Source of the DNA: Chloroflexota bacterium
Lineage (GTDB): Bacteria; Chloroflexota; Anaerolineae; Promineifilales; Promineifilaceae
Assembly (NCBI GenBank): GCA_024223125.1
Contig: JAAEOP010000764.1
Span: forward strand, 1-19,030
Length of the DNA stretch: 19,030 bases
Direction: 5' to 3'
Shown here: one piece after another, positions 13,194 to 19,030 of the stretch
Layout: each line of letters starts with the position of its first letter
How positions within the stretch are numbered: position 1 is the first letter of the stretch
Translations under genes and position numbers: made by a program
Notes under the pieces: model-generated
What the model was told of the DNA's origin: nothing
Seen by the model: the letters and a program-made list of their open reading frames with translations, nothing else
The model's database searches: none

Positions 13194-14038
13194 ACCAGAT
13201 CATTGAATTATATGGTGTTCCAATACTGTCCGCAGATCCAATTGATTGGTTAAAAATTACCGATGACCAACAATGCCCGTTTATTGAAAACAAATGTACC
13301 AAGGTTAGGAAAAGCTCTCCCCATATTACGATTGGCAGTTGTGCTGTTTCTTACGGCCGTGACCATAAATCAATCATCATTTGCCCAAACCGGCTTCTAA
13401 AAAAAAGACAGATCTTTTTAGATTGCATTCACTTGCTGACTCTGCATGAACCGGGCAACCAACTTCATGTCATACCTGAAATATCTATACCGGGTGGTTC
13501 AGTAGATTATGTTTTACTGTCCACTAAAAATGAAAAGGTTCGTGATTTTGTAGGTATTGAACTTCAAACATTAGATACAACGGGTACAACATGGCCTGCT
13601 CGTCAGAAATTTCTGACAGATATTGGTGTAAACGTAGATATACAAGACGTAGACTTTAATAAGAGTTTTGGTATGAATTGGAAAATGACAGCTAAAACAA
13701 TTCTCATTCAGCTCAATCACAAGATTAAAACTTTTGAAAACCTGAATAAACATCTTGTATTGGTATTACAAGATCATTTGCTGGAATATATGCAACGGGA
13801 ATTTCAATTCAGCCACCTAAATGGTGGCCTGATAGGGGACTCGATGCAATTTCATGTCTATTCGCTTGAGCAGGTTCCAAATGCAGATTATCGCTTAAAC
13901 CTTGATGCCCGTTTCAGTACAAATACCGAAGGAGTGGCTACAAGTTTGGGTCTCCAAGCCGATCCGAATCTTACTCTTGAACATATTGTCGCGTTATTAG
14001 AGTCAAAACTATCCTCACAAACACTTCTTACAATCTAA
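13190..14038 (+). CDS. NotI-family type II restriction endonuclease
   Basis: The product has 282 residues, starting at ATG 13190 in a 4-nt overlap with the methyltransferase. Four cysteines sit in the NotI-like arrangement CPF (C29), CTK (C36), GSCAV (C51) and IICPNRLL (C65); in NotI such cysteines bind an iron atom in a fold used for DNA contact. The catalytic core follows: D106 in GGSVDYVLLS, then E124 and Q126 in VGIELQTLDTTGT, a PD-(D/E)xK variant with ExQ. I recall NotI itself having a very similar 'VLEIQTMDFHGS' stretch. NotI cuts GCGGCCGC and its relative EagI cuts CGGCCG; the specificity here cannot be read from sequence. The chain is shorter than NotI (which as I recall is above 350 residues). 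One ACGGCCGT (around 13353) lies in the gene itself. Confidence 0.85.
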   Translation: MNQIIELYGVPILSADPIDWLKITDDQQCPFIENKCTKVRKSSPHITIGSCAVSYGRDHKSIIICPNRLLKKRQIFLDCIHLLTLHEPGNQLHVIPEISIPGGSVDYVLLSTKNEKVRDFVGIELQTLDTTGTTWPARQKFLTDIGVNVDIQDVDFNKSFGMNWKMTAKTILIQLNHKIKTFENLNKHLVLVLQDHLLEYMQREFQFSHLNGGLIGDSMQFHVYSLEQVPNADYRLNLDARFSTNTEGVATSLGLQADPNLTLEHIVALLESKLSSQTLLTI

Positions 14039-14068
14039 CTGAGGTTCTATTTCAATCCTATCATATTT

Positions 14069-15028
14069 ATGCCAACGGCCGTAGAAATTCACCAACTCAG
14101 CAAAACATATAGCCCGCCTCAAGGTTGGCGTCGCCAGATTAACACAGCCCCGGTTGAAGCTGTTGCCGATGTGACCCTGTCGATTACTTCTGGAGAAACA
14201 TTTGGCTTATTGGGGCCAAATGGGGCCGGGAAAACAACTTTGGTGAAAATGCTTTGTACTTTATTGCGACCTAGCAGCGGCACGGCCGTCATTGCTGGAT
14301 ACCCACTCAAAAAAGCGGCCGCCATCCGCGCTCATGTCAGTCTGGTTGTTTCCGACGAGCGAAGCTTCTATTGGCGACTTTCTGCCCGGCACAACCTGAA
14401 CTTCTTCGCTGCCATGTATGGCCTGCGCGGGGAAACGGCCCGCCAACGTATTGACACCATTCTGGCTGATGTGGACCTGGCTGATGTGGCCGAACGCCGC
14501 TTTAGCAACTTTTCTAGCGGAATGCGCCAGCGGTTAGCCATTGCTCGCGCCCTGCTGCACCAGCCCCAAATTCTCTTTCTAGACGAACCCAGTCGCAGCC
14601 TGGACCCCACTGCCACCCACCATTTGCATGACCTGATTATACGCCTGCAACAAGAACAACAAATGACTATTTTTCTGATTACGCACGATCTGGCCGAAGC
14701 AGAGAAATTATCTGACCGGGTAGCTCTGATGCACAAAGGACGTATTCAAGCCACCGGCAAACCGGCCAACCTACGCCGCCAATTACAGCCGCAGCATACC
14801 TACACTATTCAAACAGGCCCAGGGGACACAACCGACTTGCAAACCCAATTTCCCACTATTCAACAAGACGCCGACGGGCTACATTTTCAGGCGGAGGATG
14901 AGGATGGGATGTTAACGGCCGTATTAGACCATCTCCAACAGCGGCAAATATCCATCAAAAATATTCAAAGTAGCCCCCCAACCCTGGAAGAAGTATTCGC
15001 TCATTTCACCCAAGACCATGCTTCGTAA
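14069..15028 (+). CDS. ABC-2 type transporter ATP-binding protein
   Basis: The protein has 319 residues. Walker A is GPNGAGKTT (49-57), the signature is the degenerate FSSGM (148-152) followed by RQRLAIARALL, Walker B ends in LFLDEP (D172, E173), and the switch histidine is H206 in ITHD. The C-terminal 80 residues (QTGPGDTTDLQTQF...LEEVFAHFT) are the regulatory tail usual in ABC-2 exporters of the DrrA/NodI/CcmA kind. It powers an exporter together with the overlapping permease gene (11-nt overlap). The substrate is unknown; the absence of an export-resistance partner leaves drug, lipid or polysaccharide export all possible. No ribosome-binding site is evident in the 30 bp after the restriction gene. 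Confidence 0.92.
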   Translation: MPTAVEIHQLSKTYSPPQGWRRQINTAPVEAVADVTLSITSGETFGLLGPNGAGKTTLVKMLCTLLRPSSGTAVIAGYPLKKAAAIRAHVSLVVSDERSFYWRLSARHNLNFFAAMYGLRGETARQRIDTILADVDLADVAERRFSNFSSGMRQRLAIARALLHQPQILFLDEPSRSLDPTATHHLHDLIIRLQQEQQMTIFLITHDLAEAEKLSDRVALMHKGRIQATGKPANLRRQLQPQHTYTIQTGPGDTTDLQTQFPTIQQDADGLHFQAEDEDGMLTAVLDHLQQRQISIKNIQSSPPTLEEVFAHFTQDHAS

Positions 15029-15845
15029 CTTACGTCCCCACCTCAACCGCTTCACCGCCTTTCTGGTGCGTGACTTTTACGACCAGGCCAGCTACCGTTT
15101 CTCCTTCCTGTTTAGTTTTGTGGGCGTCTTCATTCGCGCCCTCATCTTCTTCTTTTTGTCAGAGCTAATTGGAGTTGGCGCCGCCCCCTACCTGCAAGAT
15201 TACAATGGGGATTATTTTTCATTTGTCATCATTGGTATTGCTCTGGGCGGTTATTTTAGCGTAGGATTGACCGGGTTTTCTCAGGCGCTGCGTCAGGCAC
15301 AAATTACTGGCACATTAGAAGCAACCATGATGACCCCCACACCCGTTTCATTGGTCGTTATTGGTTCGGCCGCCTGGAGTTATACCTTTACCACCTTCCG
15401 CGTTTTTCTCTATCTGCTCATCGGCGCAGTCTTGCTGACGCTGGATTTGAGCCAAGCCAATATTCTAGCCTCACTGCTCATCCTCATCCTCAGCATCATC
15501 TCGTTTGCCGCCATTGGCATTATTGCCGCCGGCATCATCATGGTCATAAAACGAGGCGATCCCATCACCGGGCTGTTGGCTAATGGAGCCAATTTACTGG
15601 GCGGCGTTTATTATCCGGTGGCTATTTTACCGGCCGGATTACAATTCCTCTCCTACTTTCTGCCGCTGACTTATGCCCTACATGGCTTACGTTTAGCCAT
15701 GTTAAATGGGGCTTCCTGGACCGAACTGGCCCCAGACATTCTGGCCTTATCAGCATTTTGTATCGTGCTGTTCCCCCTTTCACTGCTCATCTTCCGCCAC
15801 GCCGTAGACCGTGCCCGCACTGAGGGGACGTTGGCTCATTATTAA
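15018..15845 (+). CDS. ABC-2 type transporter permease
   Basis: The protein has 275 residues, with its ATG inside the end of the ATPase gene. An amphipathic basic N-terminus (LRNLRPHLNRFTAFLVRDF) is followed by six hydrophobic helices, including FSFLFSFVGVFIRALIFFFL, the block near 55-80 (FVIIGIALGGYFSVG), ANILASLLILILSIISFAAI and a final LSAFCIVLFPLSLLIF. Between the fifth and sixth helices the GVYYPVAILPAGLQFLSYFL stretch is the conserved ABC-2 membrane family signature before the last segments. Size and topology fit the usual DrrB/NodJ-like subunit. Two copies probably pair with two ATPase subunits. The next start follows after one base, so the acetyltransferase is probably in the same transcript. 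Confidence 0.9.
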   Translation: MLRNLRPHLNRFTAFLVRDFYDQASYRFSFLFSFVGVFIRALIFFFLSELIGVGAAPYLQDYNGDYFSFVIIGIALGGYFSVGLTGFSQALRQAQITGTLEATMMTPTPVSLVVIGSAAWSYTFTTFRVFLYLLIGAVLLTLDLSQANILASLLILILSIISFAAIGIIAAGIIMVIKRGDPITGLLANGANLLGGVYYPVAILPAGLQFLSYFLPLTYALHGLRLAMLNGASWTELAPDILALSAFCIVLFPLSLLIFRHAVDRARTEGTLAHY

Positions 15846-15846
15846 A

Positions 15847-16332
15847 ATGATGAATATTAGAGAAGCCACTAAAGCGGATTTTGCGGGTATCTGGCCAATT
15901 TTTCAGGAAATTGTAACGGCCGCAAACAGCTACACCTATCCCCCTGACACAACAGAAGAGGAAGCATTTGACATCTGGTTGACTCGGCCCCATAAAACAT
16001 TTGTCATGGAAGAGGATGGAGTAATTATTGGCACATACTACATCAAGCAAAACCAGCCCGGCCCTGGCAGCCATGTGTGCAACTGCGGCTATATGGTAGC
16101 TTCCCAGGCCAGAGGTCACGGGATTGCTACGGCAATGTGTCTGCATTCTCAAGAAACGGCCGTTACCCTGGGCTACAAAGCGATGCAGTTCAATCTTGTC
16201 GTCTCTACAAATGTGACGGCCGTCAAGCTGTGGCAAAAACTCGGCTTTAATATTGTGGGCCAGATTCCCCAGGCATTTTCCCATCCCACATTGGGGTTTG
16301 TGGATGCTTTTGTCATGTACAAATGGTTGTAA
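15847..16332 (+). CDS. GNAT-family N-acetyltransferase
   Basis: The protein has 161 residues. ATG 15847 (or 15850, in frame) is chosen over an upstream in-frame start that would lie inside the permease gene. The sequence begins with the usual NIREATKADFAGIWPIFQEI. The central strand EDGVIIGTYYIKQNQPG leads to CGYMVASQARGHGIATAMC, where ARGHGIA is the acetyl-CoA pyrophosphate loop (Q/RxxGxG/A). The closing NLVVSTNVTAVKLWQKLGF is the typical 'N..A..lY.k.GF' motif C-terminal to it. It should transfer acetyl to an amine of a small molecule or protein; the acceptor is not predictable. Its place after an exporter is compatible with self-resistance or modification of the exported compound, but this is inference. 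Confidence 0.9.
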   Translation: MMNIREATKADFAGIWPIFQEIVTAANSYTYPPDTTEEEAFDIWLTRPHKTFVMEEDGVIIGTYYIKQNQPGPGSHVCNCGYMVASQARGHGIATAMCLHSQETAVTLGYKAMQFNLVVSTNVTAVKLWQKLGFNIVGQIPQAFSHPTLGFVDAFVMYKWL

Positions 16333-16346
16333 TTAGAGTTTGCAAG

Positions 16347-16361
16347 TCTGCAAGTGGCAGA
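16347..16361. terminator. Weak hairpin between convergent genes
   Basis: TCTGC-AAGTG-GCAGA makes a 5-bp stem in the 29-bp gap between the convergent acetyltransferase and SDR stops. There is no clear T-tract on either side, so it is only a candidate bidirectional terminator. Confidence 0.2.
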
Positions 16362-17120
16362 TTATGTTCTTAAATAGGAAGCGCCATTGGCATCCAGGAT
16401 AGTTCCCGTTAGCCATTCTGCCCCTTCTGAGGCCAGGAATAGTACCGGGTAGGCAATCTCTGCTGGTGTGGCTACCCGGTTCAGTGGGCTTTGCCCTTTA
16501 ATAGCCGCTCCAGATTCCCCTTGCAAATGGGCTGCGGCCATCTCTGTTTCCACAAAACCAGGCGCGACGACCCCCACAAAAATATTGTAGGGCGCCAAAT
16601 ATTTGGCCAGTGATTGGCTCATTCCATTCAAACCTGCTTTGCTAGCGCCATAAGCCGGCGCGACCGGTTCACCGCGAAAAGCGCCACGAGAGGAGACATT
16701 GACAATACGGCCGTATCCTTGCCCGATCATCTGCTGCCCTACCAACCAACACAAATTAGCTACCCCGATCAAATTAGTATCAATTGTCTCTTGCCAGGCA
16801 GCTTGCCACGCTTCATAACTGCTGTCTGCCAATGGATGTTCCTTAAACACGCCGGCATTGTTGATGAGGATGTCTATACGGCCGTAATGAGCTACGGCCG
16901 TGTCCACCAGCAGTTGCAATTGATCCGCCCACCGCATATCTGCCTGTAACATGAGATGACCTTCGCCGTTTAAGATGGCGATAGTTTCCTGCGCGGCCGT
17001 TTGGTTACGGCCGTAATGCACAATCACCCGCGCTCCCCTTTCTGCAAATTGTCGCGCAATCTCTCGCCCAATCCCCCGCGAAGCACCCGTTACCAAAACA
17101 ACCTTATTCTTAAAATTCAT
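16362..17120 (-). CDS. SDR-family oxidoreductase (FabG-like)
   Basis: The protein has 252 residues. The ATG at 17120 is preferred because an AAGGAG ribosome-binding site lies ten bases upstream; the longer TTG start would place that site inside the gene. Classical short-chain dehydrogenase features are present in order: TGASRGIG (11-18) for dinucleotide binding, D61, NNAG (87-90), N116, S144, and YGASK with Y157 and K161 as the catalytic pair. VAPGFVETEMA follows near 185. R38 after the second strand (HYGRN) favours NADP(H). Length and motifs match 3-oxoacyl-ACP reductase-like and sugar/alcohol reductases. It lies last in a minus-strand cluster with two glycosyltransferases, so a sugar or lipid precursor substrate is plausible, but specificity cannot be read. 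Confidence 0.9.
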   Translation of the reverse strand: MNFKNKVVLVTGASRGIGREIARQFAERGARVIVHYGRNQTAAQETIAILNGEGHLMLQADMRWADQLQLLVDTAVAHYGRIDILINNAGVFKEHPLADSSYEAWQAAWQETIDTNLIGVANLCWLVGQQMIGQGYGRIVNVSSRGAFRGEPVAPAYGASKAGLNGMSQSLAKYLAPYNIFVGVVAPGFVETEMAAAHLQGESGAAIKGQSPLNRVATPAEIAYPVLFLASEGAEWLTGTILDANGASYLRT

Positions 17121-17191
17121 GCGGTGTAAACTCCTTGTCAATCCAACTATAGGACAAACTGTTTCCTGGTAATCAATGGCGCTGACATAAG

Positions 17192-18385
17192 CTAAATGAG
17201 TCGCTCATAAAACACGGCCGTATCCCCCGCAATCTTGTCCCACGTAAACAGGTCGGCTACCTGGGCCGCACCTTGACCGAGGTGAGTGCGTAAATCGGCG
17301 TCAGCCAGCACGGTTTGGATAGCGGCCGCTAAAGCAGACACATCATCAACAGGCACAAACCAGACATTTCGGCCGTGTTCCAATTCCGGTGTAGATGTGG
17401 TGGGGGTGGTGCTGATGAGTGGACGGCCGTGTGCCAATGCCGCCATCAACGTTCCCCGCCGCAAAGAAGATCCATCCCGGTACGGCATGACCATCAAATC
17501 CGCAGCATTCAAATAAGCCGACACATGATGCTCCGGTACAAAGCCCGTCCAATGCACCCGCTCAGTGAGGTTCAGTTCGATAATCAACCCATCCAACTGC
17601 TCAAAATACACCTGGTTATTGGCCTCGTCGCTGCTGCCGGTACGGCCGCCGATAAAAACAAGATGTACCTGCTCATCCAATTGAGCCAACGCTCGCAGCA
17701 GAGTATCCGCACCTTTACTCTCGTTCAAAAAACCAAAATAGCCTAACAAACAGTCATCATCTTGCAAATTGAGTTCCCGGCGCACGGCCGTAATTTCTCC
17801 TGCCTCCACCTCTCTGGCCACAATATTGCTTCCGATAGGAATATTTTTCAATGGTTTGCCAATCTCCAATCTTTGCAAAGAGTCGTAGTCCGCCCGATTG
17901 GTAGCAATCACCCCATCTGCTTGCCTAGTCATAAAGTTGACAGCCCAACGCCGCAGTTTGCCTGCTTTGGGAAACAAATAAGGGACGCGCAAATCGTGGA
18001 AAGTGACCACTGTTTTTGCAGCCCCTTTTAAGCGCCAGGGCAGCAGATTAATGGCGCCACTTTTCATGTTAAACGCTGCTGGCTGGTATTGAATATTGAC
18101 CACATCCAGCTCATACCGCAGCGTCCAATCGGCCGCCACCGCCATAGACGGCCAGCGCCAACGATTGATGAAGGGATACAATGTAGCAAAACCCAGATCA
18201 ACCGACTGCCGTGCTTTGCTAACAGATGTTTTTGTTTTTGGAGATAACGGCCGTGCCCCCCGACCAGTTAAAATATGAACTTCATGCCACACAGCCAACG
18301 CTTTAGCCAACTCCTGGGTAAAAGCGCCCACACCCCCTTCCATGGGAGGATATTCACCTGTAATCAGCCCAATTTGCAGCGGCAT
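17192..18385 (-). CDS. GT4-family glycosyltransferase
   Basis: The protein has 397 residues in two Rossmann-like halves (GT-B fold). The N-terminal half begins QIGLITGEYPPMEGGVGAF, with the glycine-rich acceptor loop at 16-20, and contains VVTFHDLRVPYLF and GVIATNRADYDSL. The C-terminal half has LLGYFGFLNESKGADTLLRAL, VHWTGFVPEHHVSAYLNAADLMVMPY, then LRRGTLMAALAHGRPLIST and ELEHGRNVWFVPV, the donor nucleotide-sugar site. This is a retaining GT4 transferase acting in the cytoplasm on a lipid-linked or polysaccharide acceptor. The ATG at 18385 follows an AT-rich repeat and lacks a good ribosome-binding site. It contains a GCGGCCGC at 17322-17329. Confidence 0.93.
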   Translation of the reverse strand: MPLQIGLITGEYPPMEGGVGAFTQELAKALAVWHEVHILTGRGARPLSPKTKTSVSKARQSVDLGFATLYPFINRWRWPSMAVAADWTLRYELDVVNIQYQPAAFNMKSGAINLLPWRLKGAAKTVVTFHDLRVPYLFPKAGKLRRWAVNFMTRQADGVIATNRADYDSLQRLEIGKPLKNIPIGSNIVAREVEAGEITAVRRELNLQDDDCLLGYFGFLNESKGADTLLRALAQLDEQVHLVFIGGRTGSSDEANNQVYFEQLDGLIIELNLTERVHWTGFVPEHHVSAYLNAADLMVMPYRDGSSLRRGTLMAALAHGRPLISTTPTTSTPELEHGRNVWFVPVDDVSALAAAIQTVLADADLRTHLGQGAAQVADLFTWDKIAGDTAVFYERLI

Positions 18386-18393
18386 AAGAAATA

Positions 18394-18427
18394 GTAATTG
18401 AGTAATTACCCAATTACATAATTACTC
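18394..18427. repeat. AT-rich TAATTAC repeat cluster with 9-bp inverted arms
   Basis: GAGTAATTA (18400-18408) and TAATTACTC (18419-18427) are exact inverted copies with a 10-bp spacer. The preceding GTAATT at 18394 and the CAATTAC in the spacer make further half-sites, so GTAATT or AATTAC occurs several times in 34 bp. It fills the gap between the RHH gene's stop and the GT4 start and looks like an operator array or a weak attenuator. Confidence 0.6.
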
Positions 18428-18770
18428 AGATCATGGCATCTTCAGGGCTAATAGGATGCCCGCGCCATTTTAACAACGACAACGCATACGTCCGGCGCAA
18501 TGAGGTAAAATCAGCTTTACGATGCAAGTCAGTCTGATTTTTCGGTTCAGGCCAGTCGCCATCTACCACTCTCAATAAATCGCGATCACTTAACCGATTT
18601 AAGGCGGCCAAATCATCACGAAACGCTGCCGGGACTTTGCTCAATGTAGGCGGCATACCGGCCTGAATACATTGCATAATGACTTCAGTCAGCGGCCAAT
18701 CCGATGAATCCGCGATCTCTTTCAGAAGCTCATAATCTGTTTCTGATAGATTTACCTGAATTGTCTTCAT
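18426..18770 (-). CDS. Ribbon-helix-helix protein (antitoxin-like orphan)
   Basis: The protein has 114 residues. The ATG at 18770 is chosen for its GAGGTGA site; an in-frame upstream start is less likely. Residues 1-40 (KTIQVNLSETDYELLKEIAD...WPLTEVIMQCIQAG) are an RHH unit with a long first helix. The rest, AALNRLSDRDLLRVVDGDWPEP and SLRRTYALSLLKWRGHPI, resembles the antitoxin-like partners that, as I recall, precede HNH-type endonuclease or PIN genes in Chloroflexota and cyanobacteria. No toxin-like gene follows here: the next gene is a glycosyltransferase. It is either an orphan antitoxin or a local regulator that may bind the TAATTAC repeats just downstream. Both are inferences. Confidence 0.75.
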   Translation of the reverse strand: MKTIQVNLSETDYELLKEIADSSDWPLTEVIMQCIQAGMPPTLSKVPAAFRDDLAALNRLSDRDLLRVVDGDWPEPKNQTDLHRKADFTSLRRTYALSLLKWRGHPISPEDAMI

Positions 18771-18789
18771 TACTTCACCTCTCAAAATT

Positions 18790-19030
18790 TTAATACCCGG
18801 CCGGCCGTAAACCAGACCGAATAACTAACCAATATGCCTGCACACGTTGACGGCGCAACGGCCGTTTATGCCCTAACAACCCCTTTACTGCTTCCACCTT
18901 CATTTGCCACAAATAATTCAATAACAGGAACAATCGTAACATAGTGGCCGCAGCCCGACCATGATACTTAAGAATATAACGCAGTTTGGCCTGATTAAAA
19001 AGGATGTGACGCTGCACCACTACCTGCTCA
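18790..19030 (-). CDS. C-terminal end of a GT2-like glycosyltransferase (5' truncated by window)
   Basis: The frame is open from the right edge (EQVVVQRHILFNQAK...) and stops at 18790, so only about 79 residues are visible. The sequence LRYILKYHGRAAATMLRLFLLLNYLWQ, followed by basic KGLLGHKRPLRRQRVQAYW, is the amphipathic membrane-associated tail commonly seen after the catalytic domain of family 2 (rhamnosyltransferase-like) glycosyltransferases. The DXD catalytic part is outside the window, so the assignment rests on the tail only. The RHH start follows 19 bp later on the same strand, suggesting one transcript with the GT4 and SDR genes. Confidence 0.6.
   Translation of the reverse strand, partial: EQVVVQRHILFNQAKLRYILKYHGRAAATMLRLFLLLNYLWQMKVEAVKGLLGHKRPLRRQRVQAYWLVIRSGLRPAGY

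Larger units (their letters stand above)
529..18865. repeat. Dispersed palindromic octamer ACGGCCGT
   Basis: The self-complementary ACGGCCGT recurs from 529 to 18858-18865. My hand count is about 40 exact copies plus roughly 35 more with a CGGCCG core, against about 0.3 octamers expected by chance in a window this size. Copies occur in all frames, on most genes and in the ATPase remnant. Within genes they read as Thr-Ala-Val, Xaa-Gly-Arg or Arg-Pro, so the pressure acts on DNA and not on the protein. It behaves like the HIP1 octamer of cyanobacteria. Confidence 0.9.

Noticed and set aside
1..19030. tRNA, rRNA, CRISPR array, insertion-sequence transposase, integrase or origin
   Set aside because: I looked for each and saw no supporting sequence in the window.

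Overview
The window looks like a chromosomal piece of a Chloroflexota bacterium (Anaerolineae/Ardenticatenales-like). This is an inference from several signs: a Thr/Pro-rich 'TPTATPT' linker in a receptor kinase, a giant zinc-ribbon membrane protein, clusters of small RHH/DUF5678/SWIM/EAD proteins, and a palindromic octamer ACGGCCGT scattered through almost every gene. I count about 40 exact copies by hand, where chance predicts about 0.3.

Layout. (a) 1-2586, plus strand: accessory small genes. These are the C-terminal part of an HhH-like protein translationally coupled to a stand-alone effector-associated domain (EAD), an unnamed acidic helical protein, a SWIM zinc-finger protein overlapping a small HTH protein, and an RHH-DUF5678 protein overlapping a retropepsin-like aspartyl protease. 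(b) 2624-8959, minus strand: a 1906-residue polytopic membrane protein with a cytoplasmic zinc ribbon (SCO7613-like), followed 6 bp later by a single-pass membrane-anchored protein. (c) 8960-9704: the longest non-coding stretch. It holds a perfect 15-bp inverted repeat, an internally deleted ATPase remnant (minus strand) and a palindrome upstream of the next gene. (d) 9705-12056, plus: a transmembrane Ser/Thr kinase with an extracellular SH3b-like sensor region. (e) 12129-14038, plus: a two-gene type II restriction-modification system, a beta-class N4-cytosine-type methyltransferase and a NotI-family endonuclease overlapping by 4 nt. (f) 14069-16332, plus: an ABC-2 exporter (ATPase plus permease) and a GNAT acetyltransferase. 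(g) 19030-16362, minus: a GT2 glycosyltransferase (cut by the window edge), an RHH protein, a GT4 glycosyltransferase and an SDR oxidoreductase, closely spaced and probably co-transcribed for glycan or envelope work.

The most interesting point is a pairing. The NotI family contains enzymes that cut CGGCCG-centred sites (NotI GCGGCCGC, EagI CGGCCG), and this genome is packed with ACGGCCGT, whose core is CGGCCG. If the local endonuclease recognises anything with that core, the host would carry a very large number of targets and depend heavily on the adjacent methyltransferase. The R-M genes themselves are AT-richer and nearly free of the octamer, which suggests they arrived more recently than their neighbours. 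All functional statements rest on motif reading; no searches were run.
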